A stretch of DNA of 64,000 bases from DASXUX01 sp036504595 (GTDB lineage Bacteria > Planctomycetota > SZUA-567 > H5-PLA8): assembly GCA_036504595.1 (NCBI GenBank), contig DASXUX010000109.1:1-64000 (forward strand), given 5' to 3'. The position numbers were made by a program, and so were the translations under genes. Below, piece by piece: positions 20,801-26,406 of the stretch (positions are counted from its first letter, which is position 1; the number at the start of each line of letters is the position of its first letter). Below the pieces are notes generated by a model. That model saw only the letters and a program-made list of their open reading frames with translations. It was not told the origin of the DNA and searched no databases.

Positions 20801-22136
20801 ACCAATAGAACAGGCTGGTGACCGCCGCCGGCCGGTACGTGCTGGGGGCCTGAGCCAGATCCACCGTGAAGTCGAAGGTTAGCGGACTGCCCGTCCCGAC
20901 GGGCCGAGGTGTATCGGGAATATTGTCGCCATTGGTATCGGTGTGAGCATCGACGTTGTTTCCACGGGTTTCGTTATAGGTCGTGTCCACCCAGCCGTCC
21001 GGCGAGGCCGTTGAGTTCAGGGACGCGAGCGTGACCAGCGTGCGCGCGATGACTGCGGGCTGCGCCGTGTTGCTGGTTGACCATCCCGGCGTAAATGGCG
21101 ACGGGCTGTCGCTCGTCCAAACTCGGTAGGCGCAGGTGGCCGCGGCATTGGCTGTGCTGGTCTGAGTGTTCGGCGCCACGGATGGGCTGGCGTCGCTCGT
21201 CGCGGGCTGCGTGACGGGCGCGGTCGTATCTGAGGGCGCCGGGGGCGCAGGAGGATTGGCGTCGGTCAGGCGCTTGGCCATCGCCTTGCTCATGATGTAA
21301 TCGGTCAGGCAGCGGGACTCAATCACGCTGCTGGTCTGCACATCAACCAGGATGCGGTACAACTCCGAACTGGCCTTATCTACAAAAATCAGATCCCATG
21401 CCAGCTTCAACTGCTGCTGAGCAGGCGGAAACCAGGTCAACTGCGCCTGAGCATCTTGCAGGATGCTCGTGCCACGCAGCGTTTGTTTCTGCTCCGGGCC
21501 GGCCGCGGCGCCAGCGTTGACTTCGCCGGGGGCGCTCAGCAGATGGCGCAGGGCGATTCTCAGCGCATCGGAGGCGGAAAGCGGCGGCTGGGCCTGTAGA
21601 GCGGCAAAGTTGGGCAGCGTGGCATTCGCCGCATTGGCCACATCCGGCACAAAATGACTCCCGATGCTGATCAGTTCTCCACGCGCCGTCACGTTGGCCA
21701 GCAGCCGCGCTCCATAGACCGGTAGCCCGTTGAACTTCTGCTGCCATACGCTCGTGCGTACGCCATTGTGAGTATTGACGTAATCGCGATCGAGGTCCGC
21801 GCCATTCAAGCTGCTTGCATCAAATCCAAACAAATCATGATACTGGTTCAGGAATGCCTTTACCGGCAAGTGCGGATCGGCGGCATCCAGTCCGGCAGCC
21901 GCGTTTTTTGCGACGCTCAGGCCGACGCCACCCTTGCCGCTCAGGAAGCCGCTCAAGCGGCGAACGTACGCGGGCGTGCCGAGTCGATCGTCGAAATCGA
22001 CGCGAACATCGCTTTGCGAGTAGCGCAGGACTTCCGCGGCCTGAGCGCGCTCAGCCGGCACTTCGACAGCTTTTGCCGAGCCGCACACGACAACGAACGC
22101 GAAGAGTGCCAAGGAAATACGATTGAGCTTTACCAC
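8889..22136 (-). CDS. Giant secreted M36 (fungalysin-like) metallopeptidase with adhesive repeats, 4415 aa
   Basis: Exported by a signal peptide (1-23; GTG start after a G-rich SD-like run). Rough order: fungalysin/thermolysin-type propeptide (about 50-260); M36 catalytic domain (about 330-730) with zinc motif HEYTH at 529-533 and third ligand Glu556 in 'GEGWSDFYS'; a BACON-like sandwich (736-840); a nidogen-like stretch (840-1025); an Ig-like domain; autotransporter-type beta-strand repeats (about 1140-1545); a MAM/reelin-like domain (1546-1697); seven Ig/cadherin-like modules interleaved with three alpha/beta glutamine-amidotransferase-like domains (1699-3320); an Ig-like domain; about nine PKD-type modules (3416-4229); one calcium loop 'DTDGDGVSDD'; and a C-terminal domain (4270-4415) shared with the subtilase at 49818. 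The catalytic site looks intact. It probably acts outside the cell as a protease with adhesive stalk; no partner gene is adjacent. Confidence 0.85.
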   Translation of the reverse strand: MVKLNRISLALFAFVVVCGSAKAVEVPAERAQAAEVLRYSQSDVRVDFDDRLGTPAYVRRLSGFLSGKGGVGLSVAKNAAAGLDAADPHLPVKAFLNQYHDLFGFDASSLNGADLDRDYVNTHNGVRTSVWQQKFNGLPVYGARLLANVTARGELISIGSHFVPDVANAANATLPNFAALQAQPPLSASDALRIALRHLLSAPGEVNAGAAAGPEQKQTLRGTSILQDAQAQLTWFPPAQQQLKLAWDLIFVDKASSELYRILVDVQTSSVIESRCLTDYIMSKAMAKRLTDANPPAPPAPSDTTAPVTQPATSDASPSVAPNTQTSTANAAATCAYRVWTSDSPSPFTPGWSTSNTAQPAVIARTLVTLASLNSTASPDGWVDTTYNETRGNNVDAHTDTNGDNIPDTPRPVGTGSPLTFDFTVDLAQAPSTYRPAAVTSLFYWCNFMHDKLYDLGFTEAAGNFQNNNYGRGGQGNDAVQADAQDGSGTNNANFSTPPDGSAGRMQMFLWTSTSPNRDGDFDAQIILHEYTHGLSNRLVGGGVGISSLQPQGMGEGWSDFYSLALLADPADDLQGTYPVGAYAIYGQVSDNYYRGIRRYPYAIEPGATVTTGSKNPLTFGDIKINAEVHDMGEVWCETLWEVRAKIVAKLGFDPGNQVMLQLVTDGMKLSPANPTFLQARDAILQADQVNNSGANQNEIWVAFAKRGMGYSAQAGSASSTTGVVEAFDVPGDLRITPTTSLVSTGQPGGPFSPGSQVYTLQNTAATSINWTASATQTWITLSSTSGTLSSGGTVNVTVSINSNANSLIDGNYTDTITFTNTTNGSGNQSRGVALGVARNYTMAAATFNWIDPASHTNLGLSEDSVSSVQTLPFTFNFYGQPYTQLYVGANGLIGFNSTDMYIWTNTDLPSSATPNNQIYPWWDDLSPSSGGTVRVGVSGTAPNRKYVISWVNVPWYGGIDGYTFQVLLCEGNDTIVFQYLDVKPTGTYGAGKSATIGIENSSGLVCKKYSYNGSTLLSNNQAIQFIWDNTPPSVTVNQAATQADPVCYAPVNFTVLFSEPVSDFATGDVTLAGTAGATTAVVTGSGTTYNVAVSGMTQAGLITVSVPAGVAHDGAGNANLASTSTDHTVTYTLPPTLTWTGGSLTSDNWSDDANWGGQHCSAGANLVFAGTQRLAALNDLPAATTFSSITFNAGGFSLSGAAIKLAGPVANTVGSNAIQLPLTAAVPLNISTSTGTTLLLAQTLDNGGFDLSFSNAGTCRVSAAVSGTGGLTASGTGTLTIEAAATYTGPTSVSSLLRTQCLSALQSSSAVSIAADGSIDISDGVSSFSQTLRELSGAGTLTNTAAAGATVTVSTAANQTFSGAISGNLGLTKTGSAMLTLSGTNTFTGPTSVNAGNLRVTGAQPSSNVTVSSGASLSGAGTLGDVTVSGTLAPGAASPGILHTGVLNFTSTGVLTARINGKIAGTYDQLQTAGSVSLNNCTLSATLGYTPTLGDTIALIANGGTALSGTFAGIPEGGTTNLGAKRFTVSYVGGTGHDVTLTYAGAPTLISDDFDPNTDTSIWTSNVGVANTNFVASPPLSSGNSLFFDGSIVRQATTIPVNVSVGGTVQFSLIFGSGTFPENADPGEDVVLEYSIDGGTTFTIITTCLTTAYKSWGQVTLAVPPAAQTSSTQFRWRQVTHSGAGYDHWALDNVVVSNHVPPTLSTIADQYTSVNSPTSAIPFTVGSSSVPASDLTLSAGSSNTLHVPVANIVFGGSGANRTVMITPAQDMTGRTMITVSVSDGTVASSTSFGLWIQNTNARKVVVFDDPLYVDTGNTATSESDTVQATLSALGHTVSTFTGTTDAAWSAALAGKDVVVVPEQKLGTLSSALDAAATLDLKNFVYNGKCLIVHADSSSRATGLVNAVMGWSALTLVGTSGTISKQPAATGTEFADDPATLANNSLYYAVLPASGANALNMYGTSSTYPGVAVIPYGAGLITFVGWSWTNAVPMGTLDGGWVDVFDSAVRNQSTAPYITDMANQTTNVDVPTAAIPFWIGSASTPADQLTLTVSSSNTLLIPNANVVLGGAGPARTVTVTPAPGRTGTSTITVTVTDPMAPPGKPNAASDTFGVTVMGPPRKVVVFDDPLFVRTGGTTIDESDTVQATLNSLAHTVTTFTGTTGASWSAALTGEDVILIPPLTNPLGSVMDGSATTALQNFVAGGKTLIIYPDYSSARHLPFLSSVFGFTCVSGSISSPYPKTAATAGTEFADDSATLPYNTYVTGLNVSSMSGAMTMYGTTTGSVVTLMRYGSGLVIFLGWDWKYAVPMGTTDGGWKGVLDSAVRQDPYLPGPAISSILDQFMREDTTSPPISFTISDPDTPLDNLVVTATSTNTTLVPNANLFLGGSGANRTLTIQPAANQNGSSTISVSVTDGTFTASVAFLLNVREDNTAPYLSTFSSLTIAEDASTGPIDFFVDDVETPNSALTLTGTSSLTTLVPNANIVFSGPGTHRTVTITPAPNQYGSTTITITAADDGSPDTTPLSTVRTFTLTVSSDNTAPTLSVYSSVSTPVGVPAGPLPIRLNDKETPLDALTLTATSNNSTLLPASGITLGGSGANRWISLAPAAGQSGSATITLTVTDDGSPDGGAGLSTSTTLLLTVNSYSYDLGPTFRITSLSTSGSAIVDRAAVTGTTPGALAVSSTQVFSTGATATGRFSRSTLAGGASIGRLDEGLVSNVRNGQVYSLAFNGTPIGSTGGSINNLIAVDGATGALTGTVINLSSTINAPSSANPGVFSGYDRIVIHNGTRVYNIALTSGTVTDLGAMSVPTHNAAKRWAYWGVAEYYGGAIYLDYVYSSAYIYRSRVPDGSMYLITSFTNLGDMAAFSFCTANNRWYFQHSGASQFGGTTGSEILGYATAAWDQPNQSPRLGPLPSSVSIPENTVLGPVSFFVTDPETPSNLIVWATSSNTTVIPNSGIVIAGSAGTRTLTVTPAANQLGSATITLYVSDGTASTSSTMTVTVTDPNTAPTLSTISDVLTPVGITAGPISFTVTDGQTPSANLTITACSSNTQLIPDENIVLGGAGTARTISLTPANGLTGKTTITVTVNDDGAPAVLPHSASKTFTVYVGLGVVYMRSTFGQPWSVSTNETAMDRVFGAGRWQDLRYETVNVVSLLSDTTRFIFMEGGQTTATELKAFLDANLPRLEQWIQNGGTLLLLSAPQEGSSFALGFDAGLIYPDNTTSAAAVATAHPIFNGPFLPASTTLAGTVGYGSVSSTNFSAIMTNTVTGRSVLAERTYGAGRIVLGGLAVDSLHTPQPHAANLRANTIAYAAAPVRTFQICGLPETTHPGATESLYVSAVDLLGNIDSTYRGTVHFTSSDAAAILPADYTFTAADNGQHVFVASLMTLGSQTLTVSDIVSTPTISCTQHIVVLPNTRPQLSAVSVTSPILEGDIALLTGKIADPDDGQSFTLSVNWGNGTQITTLPAGTTYFSLQRQYIDNLTTTIALTLTDSGGSATTANVGIQVQNVAPTAAIQDAPASSPEGSLIQVSSLFYDPGVADTFSYSWTVTKNGTTYGVGTSSDFIFTPDDNGTYVINLDVTDKDGGVGHAAAKTIAVWNVAPSAAIVGAPASTSEGMPISLSSSVIDPGSADTFSYAWLAKKNGVNYATGASASFTFTPDDNGSYAVFLTVQDKDGAAALAPSVEITVLNARPSVAIAGAPATANEGDSIALTSIVTDPGVNDALAYEWLVTWNGLAYKCGSSPAFNFVAVDDGTYVVSLSVVDKDGSVGTATPRTVIVSNVAPAVAIVGAPGSSPEGTAIPLTSTVNDPGTADTLTYSWVVLKDGLSYANGAGSSFTFTPGNAGTYVVSLSVDDGDAGRGTDTRSIAVTNVAPVCLITGAPASASEGTPIVLGSTIVHPGTDTVANSWLIMKDGVKQAAFADTAQVSFVPNDNGSYVVTLTAQDSNGGYATNQKTILVANAAPVVTLTGRPSTAVPEGTPITVSSSVTDPGKLDSRVYAWTISKDGVFYGDGNGPAITFVPNDNGTYTLALTVTDKDGGSGTAQTEISVFNVIPKVTIIGLANDQVLSGKPLDLTCAVTDPGTADTFTYLWSVMRNGQPVAAGNAPAFSFTPSVEGKYQISLLVIDDDGGCGSDTLSCSVAALGIQSAPTASPNPAVTLQTVTFACAATENGTITWSWDFGDGTKDASNHSSVTHAYAQAGTYTVTVTATNASGVSSQMQLAMVVGLAAEPGGAAVDTDGDGVSDDLEQALGTDPHDPASSPATNTTPLSLTVQKPSIKLNFVKYNSDSIAFSAGLPIPAGFNPNGQALTVDIGGVTQVFTLDAKGNAKAGSGAAKLKFKKSKSSVPEQVALLSVKLTKSQFSARLEDEGLTAAAPSGTCRVTFTIVFEHLLYQVAQTMSYTNLKGTSGTAK
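9450..11890 (-). repeat. Tandem PKD-type module array inside the giant gene
   Basis: Seven modules of about 90 residues each begin like 'APxxxIxGAPASxxEG', contain 'DPGxADTFxYxW' and end 'GTYVVxLxVxDKDGG'. They are followed by one classical PKD domain ('WDFGDGT') and preceded by a related module. They form a stalk-like region. Confidence 0.85.
15130..17040 (-). repeat. Internal duplication of an Ig-like plus amidotransferase-like module pair
   Basis: The segment containing 'RKVVVFDDPL', 'ESDTVQATL' and 'YGxGLxxFxGWxWxxAVPMGT' occurs twice, at about 15130-15790 and about 16090-16740, each joined to an Ig-like module. The DNA copies are still alignable by eye, so the duplication is fairly recent. 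Confidence 0.8.
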
Positions 22137-22164
22137 TGGCGTGTCCCCCCCGATAGGAAATTGA

Positions 22165-22218
22165 CGCCAGGGTGCCTTATTTCGGTCTGCTGATATTCAT
22201 ACGTCGGCACGCCTGGCG
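22165..22218 (-). promoter_or_regulatory. Leader hairpin upstream of the giant gene
   Basis: Arms CGCCAGGGTGCC (22165-22176) and GGCACGCCTGGCG (22206-22218) pair over 12 bp with one bulged G. They lie about 30 bases before the GTG start, in the presumed 5' leader. This may affect translation or message stability; no effector is suggested. The rest of 22137-22460 holds nothing else I can name. Confidence 0.35.
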
Positions 22219-22462
22219 CAGAAGCCGGTCTGCGTTTGCAGCTTCCTCTGGAACTTTTGTCCCCGTGAGTCTGCGATAGGTCACATAGACACTTTTCTTG
22301 TTGCTTTAACGGGAGCCTACGAGTGGCGTCGAGCGTTGTCCACTAAAATCACGCAAATTCATGTAAGAACGAATGCCAAACACCGCACGTGTGCAAGGGA
22401 GGGCGCTAACCCACACCTTCTCTTTGACCTGCGTCGCTGAGGTAAATTTGGCCAAGGGAAGC

Positions 22463-22490
22463 CTTGGCTCGAATCCAGGCGGGGCAACCA
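22463..22490 (+). pseudogene. tRNA-Gln 3' fragment (attR-like direct repeat)
   Basis: CTTGGCTCGAATCC and the following acceptor bases to CCA match 8603-8630 at 27 of 28 positions. The preceding bases contain only a weak acceptor match (TGACCTG at 22425) and no anticodon arm, so this is not a working tRNA. A strong terminator follows, as expected of the original tRNA 3' flank. Confidence 0.8.
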
Positions 22491-22503
22491 AACTCCATTT
22501 GCA

Positions 22504-25500
22504 GTGGAAACGGCGTGTCAGACGCCGTTTTCTTTTGTCGCGACTGATTCGGAAGTCCGTAAGATCAGCGGCGTGGATCCAAATTCAGAATTTCCGGAGT
22601 GTGACCGCTCGGAGCGGCTCCGGCTGATCAAGCACTTGCGCGCTCAAACGCGGTCGGCCATCGAGCAGTTCATCCAGACGCTCCTTGATGATCCTGCAAA
22701 CAGGCCCAGCCTTCGTGCTCACGACACTGACCAGCGCGCCGCAAAGCAACTTTGGCACGATGCGCTGATCTTGGTCTACCAGCTTCTGCTGCGAGTGAAG
22801 GTAAGCGGAGAAACTGACGCGGCGGATCTTTGGAGCGAGAGCGGCCTGAAGCGAGCGGCCGGCCCGTTTGGCGCGGGTGGTTTTCTGCTTCGTCTTGAAT
22901 GGAACGCGAAGGCTGTTTCGGCTCTGCGCGAGGGCCTTTCGCGGCAGAATCGTGGCTCGCTCGGCGTCGAGGATATTGGGCACGTCTACGAAGGGCTGCT
23001 GGAGCTTGCGCCGGGAATCGCGGGGGAAGCGATGTGCCGCCTGCGACGCAAGAAGCTTGAACTGGTCGTGCCGGAATCGCAGGGCGCGCAGTATCAAAAG
23101 AAAAAGCGCGGCGAGGTGGAATGGATCGAGCGCATTCCCGCCGGGCAGTTTCACCTGCGCACGGGCTTGGGGCGAAAGACGAGCGGCAGCTATTATACGC
23201 CCAGCCTGCCGGTCCGGTTTCTTGTGCGCGAAACGATCGGGCCGCTAATTGCGGAGCGGAGTTCGGATGCGCGGCCCGACCCGCGCGCGATCCTTGGCAT
23301 CAAGGTGCTCGACCCGGCGATGGGCAGCGGGCACTTTCTGATCGAAGCCTGCCGTTTTATGGGCGAGCGCCTGTACGAAGCCTGCTGCCGCTGCGGCGAT
23401 GCGCTGGAATTCGAGATCGACGTTTTGGATCGCGAGAAGGGGCTCGCGCAGTGCCGGCGGCTGGTGGCGGAGCAGTGCCTGTATGGCGTGGACAAGAACC
23501 CGCTGGCGGTCGAACTGGCGCGGATGTCGCTGGCGTTCGAATCGCGTTCGGAAGGCGAGATCCCGGCGGGATTGCGGGAGCATCTGGTGCTGGGTGACGC
23601 GCTGACCGGACCGTCTTTCCCGGACTTGTTGACGTATCCGGGAACGCAGGAGCAAGTTTCAGTGCCGTTGCAGCAGCGGCTCACCGACTGTTTTGCGCGA
23701 GCGATCAAGCAGCCTGAAAAGGATTCGTTGCTTCCATTCAAGGTGCTTGCGGCAGCGTGGGCCGGCGGAGTGATGCTGGGCGAGCGTGGCTGTGACGACG
23801 GCGCCTACCATGCGCTGCTGGAGAATGTTGCCGCGGGGCGTCTGCCGGAGAACGCGACTGCAGGATTGCTTCGCATGGTCTCCAAAGGGCTGGGCGTGTC
23901 GGCTCCGCGGTCGCGGGACCTAGCGGCGCTTCTGGACGATGACATGCAAGCTCCAGCGCTTTCCTACGATCTTGCCTTTCCGGCCGTGTTCTTCCCTGAT
24001 GGCAACACTGGCAAACGCGGCGGGTTTGACGCCATCATAGGCAACCCGCCGTGGGATGCGATTCGGCCCAAGAGCGCGGAGTTCTTTGCTTACTATGATT
24101 TATCCGTGCTCAATGGTTACACGAAAGCGGAGCGCCTTAAGGTGGAGCGCCGGTTGCTCGAACAGGAGCAGATCCGTGAAAGCTATGATGAATATGTTTT
24201 TCGGGTAGAGGGAATCAAGAAGGCTTGCGACCGGCTGTATACGAGCCAGAAGCTGATGCTGGGCGGCGATCTGGCCGGACGCTACCTGGACCTATACCGC
24301 GTGTTTCTTGAACGCATGCTGCATGTCGCGCGTGAAAGGGGCAGGGTGGGGGTGTTGATCCCCGCTGCATTTCGAGCCAACGCGGGAGCGGTTGGCGTGC
24401 GGCAGCTTTATCTCACGCGCAACAGGCTTCTTTTCTGCTATGGCTTCCGAAACTCCAAGCGCATGTTCGACATTTCTCTCGGGATGGAGTTTTGTCTGTT
24501 GGGCTGCGAGGTCCGACACGCCGAACAAGGGGACTATTCGTTTGAAGTGGCTTTCGATCTGGAGGACGAGCGTTGGCTGGATGAGCGAGTGCCGGCGCCG
24601 CTCCATTACACGGTGGAGTTTGTCCGTTCGTCGGGCGGGCCGCATCTGACGATCGGCCGCGCGTCGAACACGAATGAGGTGGAACTGCTGAGTCACATTG
24701 CGGGAGTTTCGGCGCCGGTTTCTTCCAGTGAATTAGCGCGGCACATTCGTTTTCAGACGAACCCGGCGGCGTTGAATGCAACCAAGGACGCGTTCCGGTT
24801 TGTGGCGACCGATTCGGTGACGGCGGAGGATCCCAGGGAGCCAAGGCTAGGCGGCACGCTGCTGGCGCGCGGGCAAGTTCCGCTTCACGAGAAGGGGACG
24901 ATTGAGCGCTTTGACTATCGCGTGCAGCAGCGTCCGAGATACATGGTGGATCTTGGAAAATGCGCCGACCGGTCGGATCTGTTTGAGCAGTTGCGCTGGT
25001 ATCGGCTGATGGGGCGCAGCGCGATTCACGCCAGCGAGGCGCACAAGACCGTGTTCGCGCTGGTGCCGCCCGGAGGACTGGTGTCGAACAGCGCGATGGT
25101 CGAGGCTGGGCCCGGCGAGCGGCCGAACGCGGTGGCTCTGGCGGCTCTGGCGGTGCTCAACAGCAGCGTCTTCGATTTTCTCGCGCACAAGCAGGTCGTG
25201 CTGAATCTGAATCTTTTCATCCTGCGGAATCTGCGTATTCCAAAGGTGTTGTTCGGCACGGCGTGTCTTGCGCATACGGCGCTGCGGCTGAGTGCGGTGG
25301 ATGCCAGCTTCGGCACACTTTGGCAAGAACAGTTGGGCTGCGCGTGGCGTGAAGAACTGGTTATTCGCTCTGCGGAGAAACGGATGGCCGCGGTGGCGGT
25401 CATAGACGCTCTAGTGGCGTTATCTTATGGCTTGAGCCGACGGCAGTACGCGTATGTTTTGGAAAGAAATGGTACGGGAGGAAGCGATGCTGCGGCGAGG

Positions 25501-25689
25501 TTGTGTCTGGCGCGGTTTGAGGAACTGGAGAGAATCGGGGTTGAGGCTTTCACGCGCAAATGGGATCCGCACTGGGACGTGGCGCTCAACAACGCGCCGG
25601 CGCGCGCGGCGATCGAGTATCCATTGATACGAAGAAGCGAGGGGGCTGTAGTGGATAACTTGACCTTGTTCGATCAGGACTCGCCATAG
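22504..25689 (+). CDS. Gamma-class N6-adenine DNA methyltransferase (Eco57I/PglX-like)
   Basis: Up to 1061 residues. The S-adenosylmethionine motif I is 'DPAMGSGHFLIEA' (from 270), preceded by 'GSYYTP' (229-233) typical of this class. Motif II is 'GVDKNPLAVELA' and the catalytic motif IV is NPPW at 514-517. The C-terminal half has the layout of a TaqI/Eco57I-type specificity region ('LNSSVFDFL', 'LFILRNLRIP'). I see no PD-(D/E)XK nuclease motif in the short N-terminal part, and no restriction, BREX or DISARM partner in the window, so it looks like a solitary methyltransferase. The GTG at 22504 lies at the edge of a terminator hairpin; the GTG at 22573 is a better start. The N terminus may have been truncated at the insertion boundary just upstream. 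Confidence 0.8.
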   Translation: METACQTPFSFVATDSEVRKISGVDPNSEFPECDRSERLRLIKHLRAQTRSAIEQFIQTLLDDPANRPSLRAHDTDQRAAKQLWHDALILVYQLLLRVKVSGETDAADLWSESGLKRAAGPFGAGGFLLRLEWNAKAVSALREGLSRQNRGSLGVEDIGHVYEGLLELAPGIAGEAMCRLRRKKLELVVPESQGAQYQKKKRGEVEWIERIPAGQFHLRTGLGRKTSGSYYTPSLPVRFLVRETIGPLIAERSSDARPDPRAILGIKVLDPAMGSGHFLIEACRFMGERLYEACCRCGDALEFEIDVLDREKGLAQCRRLVAEQCLYGVDKNPLAVELARMSLAFESRSEGEIPAGLREHLVLGDALTGPSFPDLLTYPGTQEQVSVPLQQRLTDCFARAIKQPEKDSLLPFKVLAAAWAGGVMLGERGCDDGAYHALLENVAAGRLPENATAGLLRMVSKGLGVSAPRSRDLAALLDDDMQAPALSYDLAFPAVFFPDGNTGKRGGFDAIIGNPPWDAIRPKSAEFFAYYDLSVLNGYTKAERLKVERRLLEQEQIRESYDEYVFRVEGIKKACDRLYTSQKLMLGGDLAGRYLDLYRVFLERMLHVARERGRVGVLIPAAFRANAGAVGVRQLYLTRNRLLFCYGFRNSKRMFDISLGMEFCLLGCEVRHAEQGDYSFEVAFDLEDERWLDERVPAPLHYTVEFVRSSGGPHLTIGRASNTNEVELLSHIAGVSAPVSSSELARHIRFQTNPAALNATKDAFRFVATDSVTAEDPREPRLGGTLLARGQVPLHEKGTIERFDYRVQQRPRYMVDLGKCADRSDLFEQLRWYRLMGRSAIHASEAHKTVFALVPPGGLVSNSAMVEAGPGERPNAVALAALAVLNSSVFDFLAHKQVVLNLNLFILRNLRIPKVLFGTACLAHTALRLSAVDASFGTLWQEQLGCAWREELVIRSAEKRMAAVAVIDALVALSYGLSRRQYAYVLERNGTGGSDAAARLCLARFEELERIGVEAFTRKWDPHWDVALNNAPARAAIEYPLIRRSEGAVVDNLTLFDQDSP
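22508..22536 (+). terminator. Rho-independent terminator after the tRNA fragment
   Basis: Perfect 9-bp stem AAACGGCGT/ACGCCGTTT with loop GTCAG, followed by TTCTTTT. It overlaps the extreme 5' end of the open frame of the methyltransferase, so that gene probably begins downstream of it. Confidence 0.8.
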
Positions 25690-25759
25690 CTTGAACGGGC
25701 CTTCCGCTCCCGAGCAGAAGACGCTAGACTTTGATCTCAAACTTAATGGAGGGGTAATC

Positions 25760-26401
25760 ATGCGTAGAATCGCGGTAGCCGTTGCGGTGGTGTTGTTTTG
25801 CGGAGCGGGGGCTGTGCCAGCGGCAACCAAGGCTCAGACCGTTCCCGACATGGTGAAGGACTGGCTGGCGCTGGCCGGGAAAGATTTCAAGCGCGTCAAG
25901 ACGACCGACACGTTTGTCACGTTCTCTCCCTTCGCCAGTCGCACGCTCAATACAATGGAAGCGGCGGGTATCGACAGCGGCGGACACGTGTTCAGTTCGC
26001 TGAGCGTCGATTTGCAGAACGCACTCACCAAGCTGGTGACGGACTTGAACACGCTGAAGGACAAGCAGTCTAACTTCAGCAAGTTGGTGACAAATGTTGA
26101 GGACGACCTGCGCGACGCCGCGCGAACGGGGACGCCGCCCACCATAGAGGTCTCGACCGTCCTGGCATACGGTGTTTATAATGCCGCTTTCGACGGCATC
26201 ATCGATGACAAAGAAAAAGCGGCGATTACGGCCGCCAACACTGCCGTGGTCGCGACGGCGGGCTTGGACCCGAAGATCGTTTCGGCCCTGAACTCCGACG
26301 TCAGCTCGCTCGTTGCTGGTTCGGGCGTGAACAAGCTCGACCTGACCACGATCAAGAACGACCTGGCGGGGATCGCGGCGGTCTTGAAGTTGATGAAGTA
26401 A
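25760..26401 (+). CDS. Small secreted helical protein of unknown function
   Basis: A 213-residue exported protein. The ATG at 25760 follows GGAGGGG and starts a clear signal peptide ('MRRIAVAVAVVLFCGAG'). The mature part is Ala/Thr/Asp-rich and predicted helical ('LTKLVTDLNTLKDKQSNFSKLV', minus the last residues, is a good amphipathic helix), with no cysteines and no known motif. It is 70 bases downstream of the methyltransferase and convergent with the ABC permease gene five bases away. I do not recognise the family. Confidence 0.7.
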   Translation: MRRIAVAVAVVLFCGAGAVPAATKAQTVPDMVKDWLALAGKDFKRVKTTDTFVTFSPFASRTLNTMEAAGIDSGGHVFSSLSVDLQNALTKLVTDLNTLKDKQSNFSKLVTNVEDDLRDAARTGTPPTIEVSTVLAYGVYNAAFDGIIDDKEKAAITAANTAVVATAGLDPKIVSALNSDVSSLVAGSGVNKLDLTTIKNDLAGIAAVLKLMK

Positions 26402-26406
26402 CGCCG

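Larger units (their letters stand above)
8603..22490. mobile_element. Candidate 13.9-kb insertion at the tRNA-Gln 3' end
   Basis: The 28 bases covering the T arm, acceptor 3' strand and CCA of tRNA-Gln recur once in the same orientation at the far end, with one mismatch. This is the arrangement left by integration at a tRNA 3' end: a whole tRNA on one side and a 3' fragment on the other. The only gene inside is the giant metallopeptidase/adhesin gene. No integrase, recombinase or phage gene is present, so if this is an element it is decayed or was mobilised in trans. A partial tRNA duplication is the alternative. Confidence 0.35.

Noticed and set aside
22425..22490. A second complete tRNA
   Set aside because: Only the T arm and 3' acceptor strand are intact. 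There is no anticodon arm, and the 5' acceptor match is partial.
22504..25689. A BREX or DISARM defence locus
   Set aside because: The methyltransferase is of the PglX/Eco57I kind, but no helicase, phosphatase, ATPase or nuclease partner lies near; the neighbours are a small secreted protein and an ABC transporter.
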